Below, piece after piece: positions 16,896-25,707 of a stretch of DNA of 64,000 nt (its first letter is position 1; the number at the start of each line of letters is the position of its first letter). The translations under genes and the position numbers were made by a program. A model generated the notes under the pieces. The model searched no databases and was not told the origin of the DNA. It saw only the letters and a list, made by a program, of their open reading frames with translations. Location: positions 5,808,501 through 5,872,500 of the forward strand of contig NZ_CP063362.1 of the NCBI RefSeq assembly GCF_016807805.1. Reading direction: 5' to 3'. The DNA comes from Xanthobacter dioxanivorans (GTDB lineage Bacteria; Pseudomonadota; Alphaproteobacteria; Rhizobiales; Xanthobacteraceae).

Positions 16896-17789
16896 TCAGC
16901 GGAGCCCGGTGGGGAGATGCCGCGCCATGAAATCGATGAAGGTCGCCAGTCGGGCCGGGTGGTCGCGACCGGCCGGCCAGAGCGCGGAGACGGCGCGTTC
17001 ATTCTGCGTCAGATCCGCGAGCAGCACGCGCAAGGCGCCGGTGGCGATGTGCTCATCCGCCCAGAAGCTCGGCAGGCAGGCGATGCCGAGGCCGCTCAGG
17101 ACCGCGGAGAGGAGGACGGCATAGTGGTCGGCCACGAACTTGTTGGACAAGCGCGAGCTGAGCTGGATGTGATGGGGCCCGAGTGGCCAGCTGTCGATGC
17201 GGCTGCTCGAGACGTTGCGGTTGCGTAGGCAGGCATGGCCCGCGAGGTCGTCGATCGTCTTCGGCGTGCCATGACGCGCGAGATAGCCGGGAGAGGCCAC
17301 GAGCCGCAGGCTGAAGGAACCCAGCCGCCGGGTCCGCAGGCGGGAGTCCCGCAGCGGCCCGATCCTCAGGACCACGTCGAACCCCTCTTCTATGAGATCC
17401 ACGAGGCGGTTCGTGTAGCTGACCTCCAGGTCGATCTCCGGATAGCTCGTCATGAATTCCAGGAAGACCCGGTTCCACGATTCGCTGACGATCGGAGCGC
17501 TGACGCGCAGCCTTCCGGTCGGCTTCTCCTGCGCTCGCGACAGGCTCGCCTCCGCCAGGGCCAGCTCGGCCATGATGGCGCGGCAATGAACGAGAAAGGT
17601 CGCGCCTTCCGGCGTCAGGCCGATGCTGCGATTGTCCCGGTGGAACAGGCGCACGCCGACGCGCTCTTCGAGCCGGATGATCGTCTTGCCCACGGCCGAG
17701 GCCGATAGTCCGAGAACCCGCCCGGCCGCGGCATAGTTGCCGGAATCGTTCACCTGCACAAAGACGGAAACGCCGTCGAGCCTGTCCAT
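16896..17789 (-). CDS. LysR-family transcriptional regulator
   Basis: 297 residues: an N-terminal winged helix-turn-helix (YAAAGRVLGLSASAVGKTIIRLEERVG, residues 18-42) and a periplasmic-binding-type effector domain (about 90-295), subgroup of AaeR/DmlR-like regulators. ATG 17789 starts at MDRLDGVSVF, the usual beginning for this subgroup; an upstream extension to 17906 is rejected. It faces convergently into cioB and diverges from the large kinase fusion at 18186, which could be a target (inference). Confidence 0.88.
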   Translation of the reverse strand: MDRLDGVSVFVQVNDSGNYAAAGRVLGLSASAVGKTIIRLEERVGVRLFHRDNRSIGLTPEGATFLVHCRAIMAELALAEASLSRAQEKPTGRLRVSAPIVSESWNRVFLEFMTSYPEIDLEVSYTNRLVDLIEEGFDVVLRIGPLRDSRLRTRRLGSFSLRLVASPGYLARHGTPKTIDDLAGHACLRNRNVSSSRIDSWPLGPHHIQLSSRLSNKFVADHYAVLLSAVLSGLGIACLPSFWADEHIATGALRVLLADLTQNERAVSALWPAGRDHPARLATFIDFMARHLPTGLR

Positions 17790-18185
17790 GCGGATTTTTC
17801 TTCCGTATCGTACGGCCTGAGAAAGCTGTTCCCAGCCAGCCATCGGGCATCGTAATGTAGTGGGAATTGGTCGTGAAAAAAGGTGGGCGAGACCGCGGCA
17901 TGCCAAAGGCTACGCCGATGCTCGCAGATCCTTCGGGACACCCCGCCACACATGCCCGGGAGGGCGCGCTTCATATCTCAGGGTGCCGTCACGGAAGAAC
18001 GCCATCCAGCGCCTCTCGCAAGAGATATTGATATCATTTCTGTATTGGGGGGGGCGAGTCATCCGCCTGAATGATATCCTATTGGGATCTCGCAGTAATA
18101 AAATTCACGTCTCAACAACGGCTTCTCCTCGCTCACGGGCAGCGATCCTGCCCACGGCGGAGTCAGCATATGAAGCGCCCGCCGG
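17790..18185. other. divergent intergenic region with G8 run
   Basis: A 396-bp region between the LysR gene and the kinase fusion. No gene. Part of it (18020-18115) is AT-rich with TTGATA at 18028-18033 but no good -10 box at the right distance. A homopolymer of eight G lies at 18047-18054, and an imperfect inverted repeat (GATATCC / GGATCTC) around 18074-18093. It presumably holds both promoters. Confidence 0.6.
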
Positions 18186-21100
18186 ATGAAAAACGTTTCC
18201 GAGACGAACAGCTCATCTCAATCTGATTTTGCCTATGACGCCACCTGGTTCAGCCAGCTGGCCCTCCATGCAGCGCAATCCATCAACGGCATCGATCATT
18301 ACAGGGGACATGATGCCGCCACTGGCGTCACCTGGCGGATATCAAGCAGTTCGATGGAAGCCGTCGACGCGACCCTTTCGCTGCGAAACGAGTATCTTGT
18401 CGCTTCCCGGCTGAATGACGGCTGGGCCGAAGTCCCGCTTGCGCTGATTGACCTGGATCGACGCGTGGCCCTGGTGTTTCCGGAACGGGAGGGCCGGCCA
18501 TTGGGTGGTGCGGGCGACATGGAACCCGTATCGGTAACGGACTTCCTGAAGATTGCCACCGGTGCCGCGTCGGCATTGTCGCAGATGCATCGCAGCGGCC
18601 TCCTTCATCGCGCCATCCAGCCCGCCAACATGATCGTGGACGCAGACGGCCGCGTCCGGTTTTCCTCCTTTGGCCTGGCGGTGCGCCTTGACGAGGCGGC
18701 GCCGTCCTCGGCTTTCGTCCCCACCCTCGAAGCCATGGCCTACGCCGCCCCCGAGCAGGCGCGCCGCGACGAGCCCGGCAGCGATTGCAGGAGCGATCTC
18801 TATGCGCTCGGCGTCGTCCTCTATGAACTCGTCACCGGCCAGTTGCCCTTGAGGGCCGATTCGGTCGCGCAATGGCTGCATGCCCATGTTGCCATCGAGG
18901 CCGCGCGGCCGGGCACCCTACGCAGCGGCATCCCCACGGTGATCGAGGAGATCATCCTGAGGCTGATCGCCAAGGACCCGGCGGCACGCTACCAGAGCGC
19001 GCTCGCACTACATGCCGACCTCCTGCGCTGCCAGGACGCGTGGGCGGCGGGCGGCGCCATCGCGCCATTCGTGCTGGGGCGGGCAGATCTGCCGCGGCAG
19101 GCCTCACCCTCCCGGAACCTGATCGGCCGTTCGGCCGAGCTGGCCATGCTTGCGGAAACGTTCGGCCGGGTGCGCCAGACCGGGGAATCCGAGATCATCT
19201 TCGTTACCGGCGCGCCGGGCGCCGGAAAATCTGCGCTCGTGGATCGGCTGCCCGGGCTTGTCGAACCATCCGGCGTCCACTTTGCCGCCGGAAAGAGCGA
19301 CCTGCTGCAGAAGGACATTCCCTACGCGCCCTTCGCGCAGATCCTGAAGTCATTGGTTGCACGCCTGCTCAGCGAGAGCGGCGCCGCTCTGGACCTCGTG
19401 CGCGAACACCTGGTGGCCGCCCTCGGCGGCTATGGCCGCCTCCTCGCCGACCTTGTCCCGGAAACGGAGTTCGTCATCGGGCCTGGCCTGTCCCTTCCGG
19501 AGGTCCCGATCGCCCTCGCTCAGGCACGGATGATCCGCGTCATCCTCCAGACGCTGTCGGCCTTTGCGACCGAGAGCGCGCCGCTGGCGCTGTTCCTGGA
19601 CGATCTCCAATGGGCCGATGCCTCCACCCTCGCGGTGGTGAAAGCGTTTGTCGAGCATGCTCCCGGCCGTACGTTGCTGATCATCGCCTATCGTGATGAA
19701 GAGGCGGGGCATGGGGACGAATTCACCGAGCTGCTCGGCTTCGCCCGCTCCGGCTCGTCGCGGGTCACGGACATCGCGGTTCGGCAGCTGACGCTGCAGG
19801 ACACGTCGCAGCTCGTCGCGAGCAGCCTGGGCGATACGCCGGACGATGTCGCCGCCCTGGCGGAGATGGTTCACCGCAAGACGGGCGGCAACGCCTTCTA
19901 TATCAGCCAGTTTCTTCGCACGCTCGTGGACGAGCATACGGTGACCTTCGACCTCGCGCTCCAACGCTGGGTCTGGAATGAAGAGCGGACCGTTCACCAC
20001 CACGACGTCGCCGAATTCATGGTCCGTCGTCTTGACGCACTGCCGCCTGCGCGCCGCGATTTCTTGCGGCTCCTGGCGTGTGCCGGCGGACAATGCGAGA
20101 CACGGCTCTTCGCCCGCATCGCCTGCCTGAGCCCGACGGAGCTCGAACAGGTGGCCCTGCCGCTCCTCGATGCCGGCCTGCTGCTCCGGCGCGGCGCCAA
20201 TTTCGCGATCGCGCATGACCGCGTGCTGGAGGCCGCCTACGCCCTGACCGCGGAAGACGACCGGCCCGTGGAACATGCCCGGATCGCCCGCCTCATGGTC
20301 GAGGCCCATGGGGACGACCTGACCAAGGCCGCCTTCGAGGTTGCCCACCAGATCGAGCGCGCGGCGACGGATGACCTGTCGCAGTCCGACCGCCTCTCCT
20401 TCGTGCAGGTGCTCCTCGCGGCGGCCCGCCGCGCGCGCGATGCGGTGTCGGTGGAACAGGCCGCGGGCTATCTGCGGACCGCGCGCACGCTCGCCGGGCC
20501 GGTCTTGAGGTCGCAGCAATATGCCCTCGTCTTCGAGATGGAATTCCTGCATTGCGAGTGCCTCATCGCCCTCGCGCGCATCGAAGAGGCATCGGCGGCG
20601 ATCGAGGCTCTCCTGGCCTTCGCGCGGCGGCCGGCCGACAAGGCGGACGTCTACCGGTTGAAGGCGGTCACGCACACGGTGCGGTCCGACTACCAGGAGG
20701 CCATAGATGCCGCACTGGCCGGCTTGTCGCTGCTGGGCGTCGTCCTGCAGCGCTCGCCGACGGCGGCCGAGTGTGATGCAGCGTTCCAGATGGTGCGCGG
20801 GAGCCTTGCGGAATGCACGCTTGCGCGCTTCGTCGACCTGCCGGAGATGCTGGACGGCGAGACCCGGTCGGCCGTCGCCCTGTTGTCCACGCTCAGCTCA
20901 TCATTCTTCGTCGAAGGCGGGTTGAGCTTCCTGCACACCGCCAAGATCGTGGAACTCACCCTGCACCATGGCATGACGCCGGAGTCGGCCTATGGGCTGG
21001 CCTGGTTCGGCGTCTTCGGCGCAAGCCTCTACGAGGCCTACGAAGATGGTTTCGCTTACGGATTGGCGGCCCTGAAGATCGCGCAGCGAGACGGCTACGA

Positions 21101-23330
21101 AGCCCAAAGGACGGCGACGCTGGTCGCGGTCGATCAGGTCAGCCCCTGGACGCAGCCCTTGCACTACGCCCTGGAGCGGGCGCGCGAGGCCGTCACCGTC
21201 GGATATGCCGCGGGCGATCTGGGCATGACCTGCTACGCGCGCAATCATATCGGCTCGGATCTGATCGTCCTCGGCGCGCATCTGGCGGTCGTCCAGGGAG
21301 AGATCGAGCAGGGCATCTCCCTTACGCAGCAAATCAAGTACAAGGATGTGGAATACATCCTTGAAGGACAGATGTTGTTCGTCGAGACCCTCCAGAGCGG
21401 GCACTATCTCGGAGCCCGCACGGTCTCGGCGCGGCCGATACGCTCGATCCCGACCTTATTCTGGGCCGCCTTATACGAGGGGATGACCGCCTACTTCTTC
21501 GGCGACCATGAAAGTGCGACGCGCTTCATGGAAACCGCCATGGCGCTGTCCTGGTCTGCGCCGGCCCATATCGACGTCGCATACAGCAATCTTTTCGCGG
21601 CGCTCGCGCTGGCGCGGCGTGCATCCGCGGATAAAACGCCCGATGCGGCCATTGATCGCCTCGGGGTCCACCGCGCCCGCTTCGCCCGCTGGTCCGACCT
21701 GAATCCCGCGACATTTCGCAACAAGCTGTTGCTGATAGACGCCGAGATGGCGCGGCTGCGGGGCGAACACCTTGCCGCATTGAACGGCTATGAACAGGCC
21801 GCCCGCGCCGCCGAGGCGGCGGGCTTCGTGCATGAGCAGGCGCTGGCGCACGAGCTGGCCTGCGCCTTCTGCGCCACGCTCGGCCTGACGACCTCGGCGC
21901 AGGGTCATTTCCGCGCGGCCCGCGCCTGCTATCGCCGCTGGGGCGCGCACGGCAAGGCCCGCCAGCTCGAAGCCGCCCACGCTGAACTTTCCGACGACAC
22001 CCCGGCATTCACCCCGGCGCCGCCGGACTTCGGGCAGGCGCCGCCGGACTTGGGGCAGGCGGAACTCAATCTCGCGGTCGTCATGAAGGCGGCGCAGGCG
22101 CTGTCAGAGGAGATCCTGCTCGACCGCGTCGTCGAGACGCTGATGACCGACATGGTCGTTCACGCCGGCGCCCAATATGGGCTGCTCATTCTGATGCGCG
22201 ACGAAGAGCCGATGATAGAGGCCACCGCGCGCGTGACGCGGCGCGATGTGGTCGTCCATATCGCCCAGGCGCTTCCCACGCCGCAGGCCATTCCCCTGTC
22301 CGTGCTCAATACGGTCATCCGGACGAAGAAGTCCGCAAGGTTCGCCGACGCCTTCGTGGAGGCCCCGCACCTGCGCCAGGGCGGACCGCTGGATCGTCCC
22401 GTGCGATCCCTGATCTGCCTGCCATTGATCAAGCGTGGCACGCTGGTCGGCGTGCTTTATCTCGAGAACAATCTGGCTCCGGGCGTGTTCACCGCGAACC
22501 GCACGGCCATGCTGGAGATCCTCGCCCCTCAGGCGGCGATTTCGCTCGATGCGGCACGGCTTTACAAGGAGCTGGCGGAGGAAAACACCCGGCGCTCCCA
22601 AACCGAGACGGCCCTCCAGCAGGCCCGCGCCGACCTCACGCGCACCTCGCATCTCACGGTCATGGGCGGGCTCGCCGCCTCCATCGCCCACGAAATCAAT
22701 CAGCCGCTCGCCAGCGTCGTCTCCAACGCCGATGCGAGCCTGCGATGGCTGAGGCGCCCGCAGCCGGACCTGGACGAGGTCAACGCGGGATTGGAGAACA
22801 TCCGCGGCAGCGGCCTGCGCGCCGCGGGCATCGTCAAGGCGCTTCGATCGCTTGCCAAGCAGGCTCCGACCGCTTTCGTTCCGGTCGACCTCAACGAGAC
22901 CATATGCGAGGTGCTGCGGCTGACGTCGGTCGAACTCGGTGCGCAGCACGTCAGGGTGGAAACGCGCCTCGACCCGGACCTGGGCACGGTGCCCGCCGAT
23001 CCGGTACAGCTTCAGCAGGTCGTGCTCAACCTCGTCACCAACGCGGCCGATGCCATGTCCGCTCTCGCGCCCGATGAGCGGGAGCTCGTCGTGGAATCCG
23101 TCCGCGAAGACCGGTCGATACTGGTCCGCGTGCACGACAAGGGAAGCGGAATGGCGCCGGAAACCCTGCAGCGCATCTTCGATCCCTTCTTCACCACCAA
23201 GGCCAGTGGCATGGGCATGGGGCTGGCCATCTGCCGGTCCATCGTGGAAGCCCATGGCGGAACGCTGCAGGCGACGTCCGTGGCCGGTCGAGGCAGCATC
23301 TTTTTCTTTCGCCTGAACGTCGTCGAATGA
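18186..23330 (+). CDS. kinase-like/AAA-ATPase/TPR/GAF/histidine kinase fusion with degenerate Ser/Thr kinase domain
   Basis: 1714 residues. A protein-kinase-like domain (about 20-285) is followed by an AAA ATPase (Walker A GAPGAGKS 342-349; Walker B LFLDDLQWAD 469-478), an alpha-helical TPR-like region (about 640-1270), a GAF domain (about 1304-1458) and a histidine kinase (H-box His1502 in SIAHEINQP, N-box Asn1619, G-box DKGSGMAP from 1651, then FDPFFTTK). The kinase domain looks inactive: the HRD motif is H141-R142-A143, the following Lys is Gln145, the DFG Asp is Ser161, and no VAIK Lys is seen. YAAPEQA of the activation segment remains. The histidine kinase half appears intact. No response regulator is adjacent. 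The signal may be integrated through the AAA/TPR part and GAF ligand binding. LysR is divergent. Confidence 0.9.
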   Translation: MKNVSETNSSSQSDFAYDATWFSQLALHAAQSINGIDHYRGHDAATGVTWRISSSSMEAVDATLSLRNEYLVASRLNDGWAEVPLALIDLDRRVALVFPEREGRPLGGAGDMEPVSVTDFLKIATGAASALSQMHRSGLLHRAIQPANMIVDADGRVRFSSFGLAVRLDEAAPSSAFVPTLEAMAYAAPEQARRDEPGSDCRSDLYALGVVLYELVTGQLPLRADSVAQWLHAHVAIEAARPGTLRSGIPTVIEEIILRLIAKDPAARYQSALALHADLLRCQDAWAAGGAIAPFVLGRADLPRQASPSRNLIGRSAELAMLAETFGRVRQTGESEIIFVTGAPGAGKSALVDRLPGLVEPSGVHFAAGKSDLLQKDIPYAPFAQILKSLVARLLSESGAALDLVREHLVAALGGYGRLLADLVPETEFVIGPGLSLPEVPIALAQARMIRVILQTLSAFATESAPLALFLDDLQWADASTLAVVKAFVEHAPGRTLLIIAYRDEEAGHGDEFTELLGFARSGSSRVTDIAVRQLTLQDTSQLVASSLGDTPDDVAALAEMVHRKTGGNAFYISQFLRTLVDEHTVTFDLALQRWVWNEERTVHHHDVAEFMVRRLDALPPARRDFLRLLACAGGQCETRLFARIACLSPTELEQVALPLLDAGLLLRRGANFAIAHDRVLEAAYALTAEDDRPVEHARIARLMVEAHGDDLTKAAFEVAHQIERAATDDLSQSDRLSFVQVLLAAARRARDAVSVEQAAGYLRTARTLAGPVLRSQQYALVFEMEFLHCECLIALARIEEASAAIEALLAFARRPADKADVYRLKAVTHTVRSDYQEAIDAALAGLSLLGVVLQRSPTAAECDAAFQMVRGSLAECTLARFVDLPEMLDGETRSAVALLSTLSSSFFVEGGLSFLHTAKIVELTLHHGMTPESAYGLAWFGVFGASLYEAYEDGFAYGLAALKIAQRDGYEAQRTATLVAVDQVSPWTQPLHYALERAREAVTVGYAAGDLGMTCYARNHIGSDLIVLGAHLAVVQGEIEQGISLTQQIKYKDVEYILEGQMLFVETLQSGHYLGARTVSARPIRSIPTLFWAALYEGMTAYFFGDHESATRFMETAMALSWSAPAHIDVAYSNLFAALALARRASADKTPDAAIDRLGVHRARFARWSDLNPATFRNKLLLIDAEMARLRGEHLAALNGYEQAARAAEAAGFVHEQALAHELACAFCATLGLTTSAQGHFRAARACYRRWGAHGKARQLEAAHAELSDDTPAFTPAPPDFGQAPPDLGQAELNLAVVMKAAQALSEEILLDRVVETLMTDMVVHAGAQYGLLILMRDEEPMIEATARVTRRDVVVHIAQALPTPQAIPLSVLNTVIRTKKSARFADAFVEAPHLRQGGPLDRPVRSLICLPLIKRGTLVGVLYLENNLAPGVFTANRTAMLEILAPQAAISLDAARLYKELAEENTRRSQTETALQQARADLTRTSHLTVMGGLAASIAHEINQPLASVVSNADASLRWLRRPQPDLDEVNAGLENIRGSGLRAAGIVKALRSLAKQAPTAFVPVDLNETICEVLRLTSVELGAQHVRVETRLDPDLGTVPADPVQLQQVVLNLVTNAADAMSALAPDERELVVESVREDRSILVRVHDKGSGMAPETLQRIFDPFFTTKASGMGMGLAICRSIVEAHGGTLQATSVAGRGSIFFFRLNVVE
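22017..22058 (+). repeat. in-frame 21-bp tandem duplication inside the fusion kinase gene
   Basis: GCGCCGCCGGACTTCGGGCA... at 22017-22037 is repeated at 22038-22058 with one change. It encodes APPDFGQ-APPDLGQ, a flexible Pro-rich linker between the TPR-like region and the GAF domain. Confidence 0.8.
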
Positions 23331-23334
23331 TCCT

Positions 23335-23347
23335 GGAGCGCGATCCG
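23335..23347. repeat. GGAGCGCGATCCG dispersed motif copy
   Basis: An exact copy of the 13-base core found at 6544-6556. It lies four bases after the fusion kinase stop and is followed by the partial palindrome GCCAATCGGATCCATCGGC. It may act as a 3' processing element or be a repeat remnant. Confidence 0.45.
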
Positions 23348-23499
23348 GGCCAATCGGATCCATCGGCGCGGGTGAAGCGCCCTCTCACCCTGAGGGAGAA
23401 GGCGTCGCCCGGATCACAGGAAAATGAACATCCCGCACGGGTCCGGCGTTCAGTATGGGCCCGCTCATTCCATTTCGAGCATCAGGAAGGAGAAACCGA

Positions 23500-23691
23500 A
23501 TGCCAGAGGTCACCGCTCTCGGTGAGATCGACGAGCGCATCGCGGCCGCGCGGGAGAACCTGTCCGAGCTGATGGAACAGGCCACCGCCGCGTCCGGCGC
23601 CGCCGACGAAGCCCGCACGGCCGACCGCATCGCCGAGCAACAGGCGCTGCTCGACGATCTGATCAAGCAGCGCGAGGCGCTGGTGCGTTGA
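23500..23691 (+). CDS. small helical protein of unknown function (63 aa)
   Basis: 63 residues, acidic and Ala/Glu-rich, predicted almost entirely alpha-helical with heptad-like spacing (IDERIAAARENLSELMEQA...LLDDLIKQREAL). No Cys, no membrane segment, no signal peptide. The start is supported by a strong AAGGAGA site (23487-23493) six bases before ATG 23500. It lies 170 bases after the fusion kinase on the same strand. I do not recognise the family; coiled-coil self-association is the most that can be inferred. Confidence 0.7.
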   Translation: MPEVTALGEIDERIAAARENLSELMEQATAASGAADEARTADRIAEQQALLDDLIKQREALVR

Positions 23692-23754
23692 GCCGGCGCA
23701 GGTCCCACGGCCCCGGCGCCCTGCCGACCGGCGCGTGAGCGGGATTTCCCCCCT

Positions 23755-25032
23755 CTACGCGGCCTGGATCTTGTGCTCGTAGAGCAGCCGGGCGCGGATG
23801 GTTCCCTCGATCGCCCGGATGTCGGCGAGAACGCGCTGGCTGTCCGCGGTGGAGGCGTCGGCGTCCAGCACCACGTAGCCGACATCGGCATGGGTCTCGT
23901 AATACTGGGCGGCAATGTTGATGGAGTGGCGGGCGAGCACGTCGTTGAGCCGCCCGAGCATGCCCGGCAGGTTGCGTTGAACCTGGATGAAGCGCGTGCC
24001 CAGGGGCCGGGCCGGCAGTTGCACCTGGGGAAAGTTGACCGCGCCCATGGTGGAGCCGGTGTCGGAATAATCCACGAGCTTGCGGGCCACTTCCGCGCCG
24101 ATGCGCTCCTGCGCCTCCTCGGTGGACCCGCCGATGTGCGGTGTCAGGATCACGTTGTCGAGGCCCTGGAGCGGCGACACGAAGCGCTCGTTGTTCGAGC
24201 CCGGCTCGACCGGGAAGACGTCGACCGCGGCCCCGCGGAGCCGGCCCGCGCGCAGGGCGTCGGCCAGCGCGTCGAGGTCCACCACCGTGCCGCGGCTGTT
24301 GTTGATGAAATAGCCCCCCGGCTTCATCGCCGCGATCTCGTCGCGGCCGATCATCCCGTGCGTGGCCGGCGTTTCGGGCACGTGCAGGCTGACGATATCG
24401 CTCTGCCCCAGCAGCTCGTGCAGGCTCGCCACCGATTCCGTGTTTCCGTGGCGGAGCTTGTCGGTGTGATCGTAGAAGATCACCCTCATCCCCATGGCTT
24501 CCGCGAGGTTGGAGAGCTGCGAGCCGATGTTGCCGTAGCCGACGATGCCCAGGGTCTTGCCCCGCACCTCGTGGCTGTTGGTCGCGGACTTGTCCCAGCG
24601 GCCCTCGTGCGCCGCGTGCGAGCGCGCCGGGATCCGCCGAAGCAGCATCACGATCTCGCCGATCACCAGTTCCGCCACGCTTCGCGTGTTGGAGAAGGGC
24701 GCGTTGAAGACCGGAATTCCATGCTGGCGGACGGCATCCACATCCACCTGGTTGGTGCCGACGCTGAAGCAGCCGATCGCGATCAGCCGGTCCGCCGCCT
24801 CCAGGACGTCCGCCGTGATGTGCGTGCGCGAACGGATGCCCAGCAGGTGCACCCCCTTGATGGCTTCCTTCAGCGCATCCCCATCCAGCGCCTTGGGCAG
24901 GCGCGTCACGTTGGTGTAGCCGGCAGCCAGCACCATCTCCACGGCGCTGTCGTTCACGCCTTCGAGGAGCAGCACCCGGATCTTGTCCTTGGACAGCGAG
25001 AGATGCGGCGAATGAGAATGGCTGGCGTGCAC
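23755..25032 (-). CDS. serA: D-3-phosphoglycerate dehydrogenase
   Basis: 425 residues, the ACT-containing E. coli-type SerA length. NAD-binding motif GIVGYGNIGS at 162-171, the catalytic Arg in NNSRGTVVD, the His in TPHIGGSTEEAQ, and a C-terminal ACT domain (about 345-425) beginning at RFIQVQRNLPGMLG that allows feedback by serine. It catalyses the first step of phosphorylated serine biosynthesis. The start chosen is GTG 25032, because GAAGGA lies nine bases upstream and the preceding in-frame sequence looks non-coding; family members often begin with similar short leaders before KDKIRVLLLEGV. It is monocistronic. Confidence 0.93.
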   Translation of the reverse strand: MHASHSHSPHLSLSKDKIRVLLLEGVNDSAVEMVLAAGYTNVTRLPKALDGDALKEAIKGVHLLGIRSRTHITADVLEAADRLIAIGCFSVGTNQVDVDAVRQHGIPVFNAPFSNTRSVAELVIGEIVMLLRRIPARSHAAHEGRWDKSATNSHEVRGKTLGIVGYGNIGSQLSNLAEAMGMRVIFYDHTDKLRHGNTESVASLHELLGQSDIVSLHVPETPATHGMIGRDEIAAMKPGGYFINNSRGTVVDLDALADALRAGRLRGAAVDVFPVEPGSNNERFVSPLQGLDNVILTPHIGGSTEEAQERIGAEVARKLVDYSDTGSTMGAVNFPQVQLPARPLGTRFIQVQRNLPGMLGRLNDVLARHSINIAAQYYETHADVGYVVLDADASTADSQRVLADIRAIEGTIRARLLYEHKIQAA

Positions 25033-25176
25033 GATCCGGCGTCCTTCAGCAATGGATGAACTCAGAGCCGAAGACCGCCTAACAGAAGGCGGGGTCCGGC
25101 TCAACGCTGCCGAAGTCTTGGGCGGCGATCGCCGGCCTGGGGGAAGACCGCTTTTTGCCGCAGGCCACCGTACCCG

Positions 25177-25205
25177 CCCCTGCGGCACAGGGGCCAGCGC
25201 TGGCC
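25177..25205. terminator. paired hairpins between ridA-type gene and serA
   Basis: CCCCTG (25177-25182) pairs with CAGGGG (25188-25193), and a perfect 14-bp palindrome GGCCAGCGCTGGCC follows at 25192-25205. The pair lies 113 bases beyond the minus-strand RidA stop and upstream of serA. It could end the large catabolic transcript or sit in the serA leader. Confidence 0.4.
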
Positions 25206-25317
25206 TCGGCCCGTTTTGCCGGCGTCTCCCGGCCAGAAGGCATGCGTGCAGCGCAGGCCGGCGTCCCGGTTCAGGTCGAGGGCCCCGAGGCGAGCCTCGG
25301 CCTGCCGGCGTTGGCCC

Positions 25318-25707
25318 TCAGTGATCTGCGGCGACCGCGACGGCCTCGATCTCGAAGCGCCAGTCGGGGCGGGCGAGCGCGGCGGCGACGATCAGCGTGG
25401 AGGCCGGCTTGCAGCCCTTCAGCAGCTCGGTGCGCAGGGCGCCGTAGGCCGCATAGTCGGCCGGATCGGTGAGATAGGCGGTGACCTTGGCGAGGTCGGC
25501 AAGGCCCATGCCGGCGGCGGCGAGCACGGCCTCCAGGTTGCGGAAGGCCGCACGCACCTGCGCTTCGAAGCTCGCCGGCACCGCGCCCGAGGCCTCGATG
25601 CCCACCTGCCCGGAAATGTAGAGCGTGCGCACCAGCCCGCAGGCGAGCACGCCGGGACTATACGGCAGGCGGGCATCGGTGGGGGCGGGAAGGACGGGGG
25701 TGAGCAT
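25318..25707 (-). CDS. RidA-family protein (RutC-like)
   Basis: 129 residues of the YjgF/YER057c/UK114 family: trimeric enzymes that deaminate reactive enamines/imines such as 2-aminoacrylate or, for RutC, 3-aminoacrylate. Signatures present are YSPGVLACGLVRTLYISGQ (25-43), VRAAFRNLEAVLAAAG and VTAYLTDPADYAAYG. The ATG at 25707 has GGAGG six bases upstream; an in-frame ATG at 25719 is less well placed. The gene overlaps the 3' end of the alpha/beta hydrolase gene by 50 bases. As the last gene of the locus, it may detoxify an enamine intermediate from N-heterocycle degradation. Confidence 0.85.
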   Translation of the reverse strand: MLTPVLPAPTDARLPYSPGVLACGLVRTLYISGQVGIEASGAVPASFEAQVRAAFRNLEAVLAAAGMGLADLAKVTAYLTDPADYAAYGALRTELLKGCKPASTLIVAAALARPDWRFEIEAVAVAADH

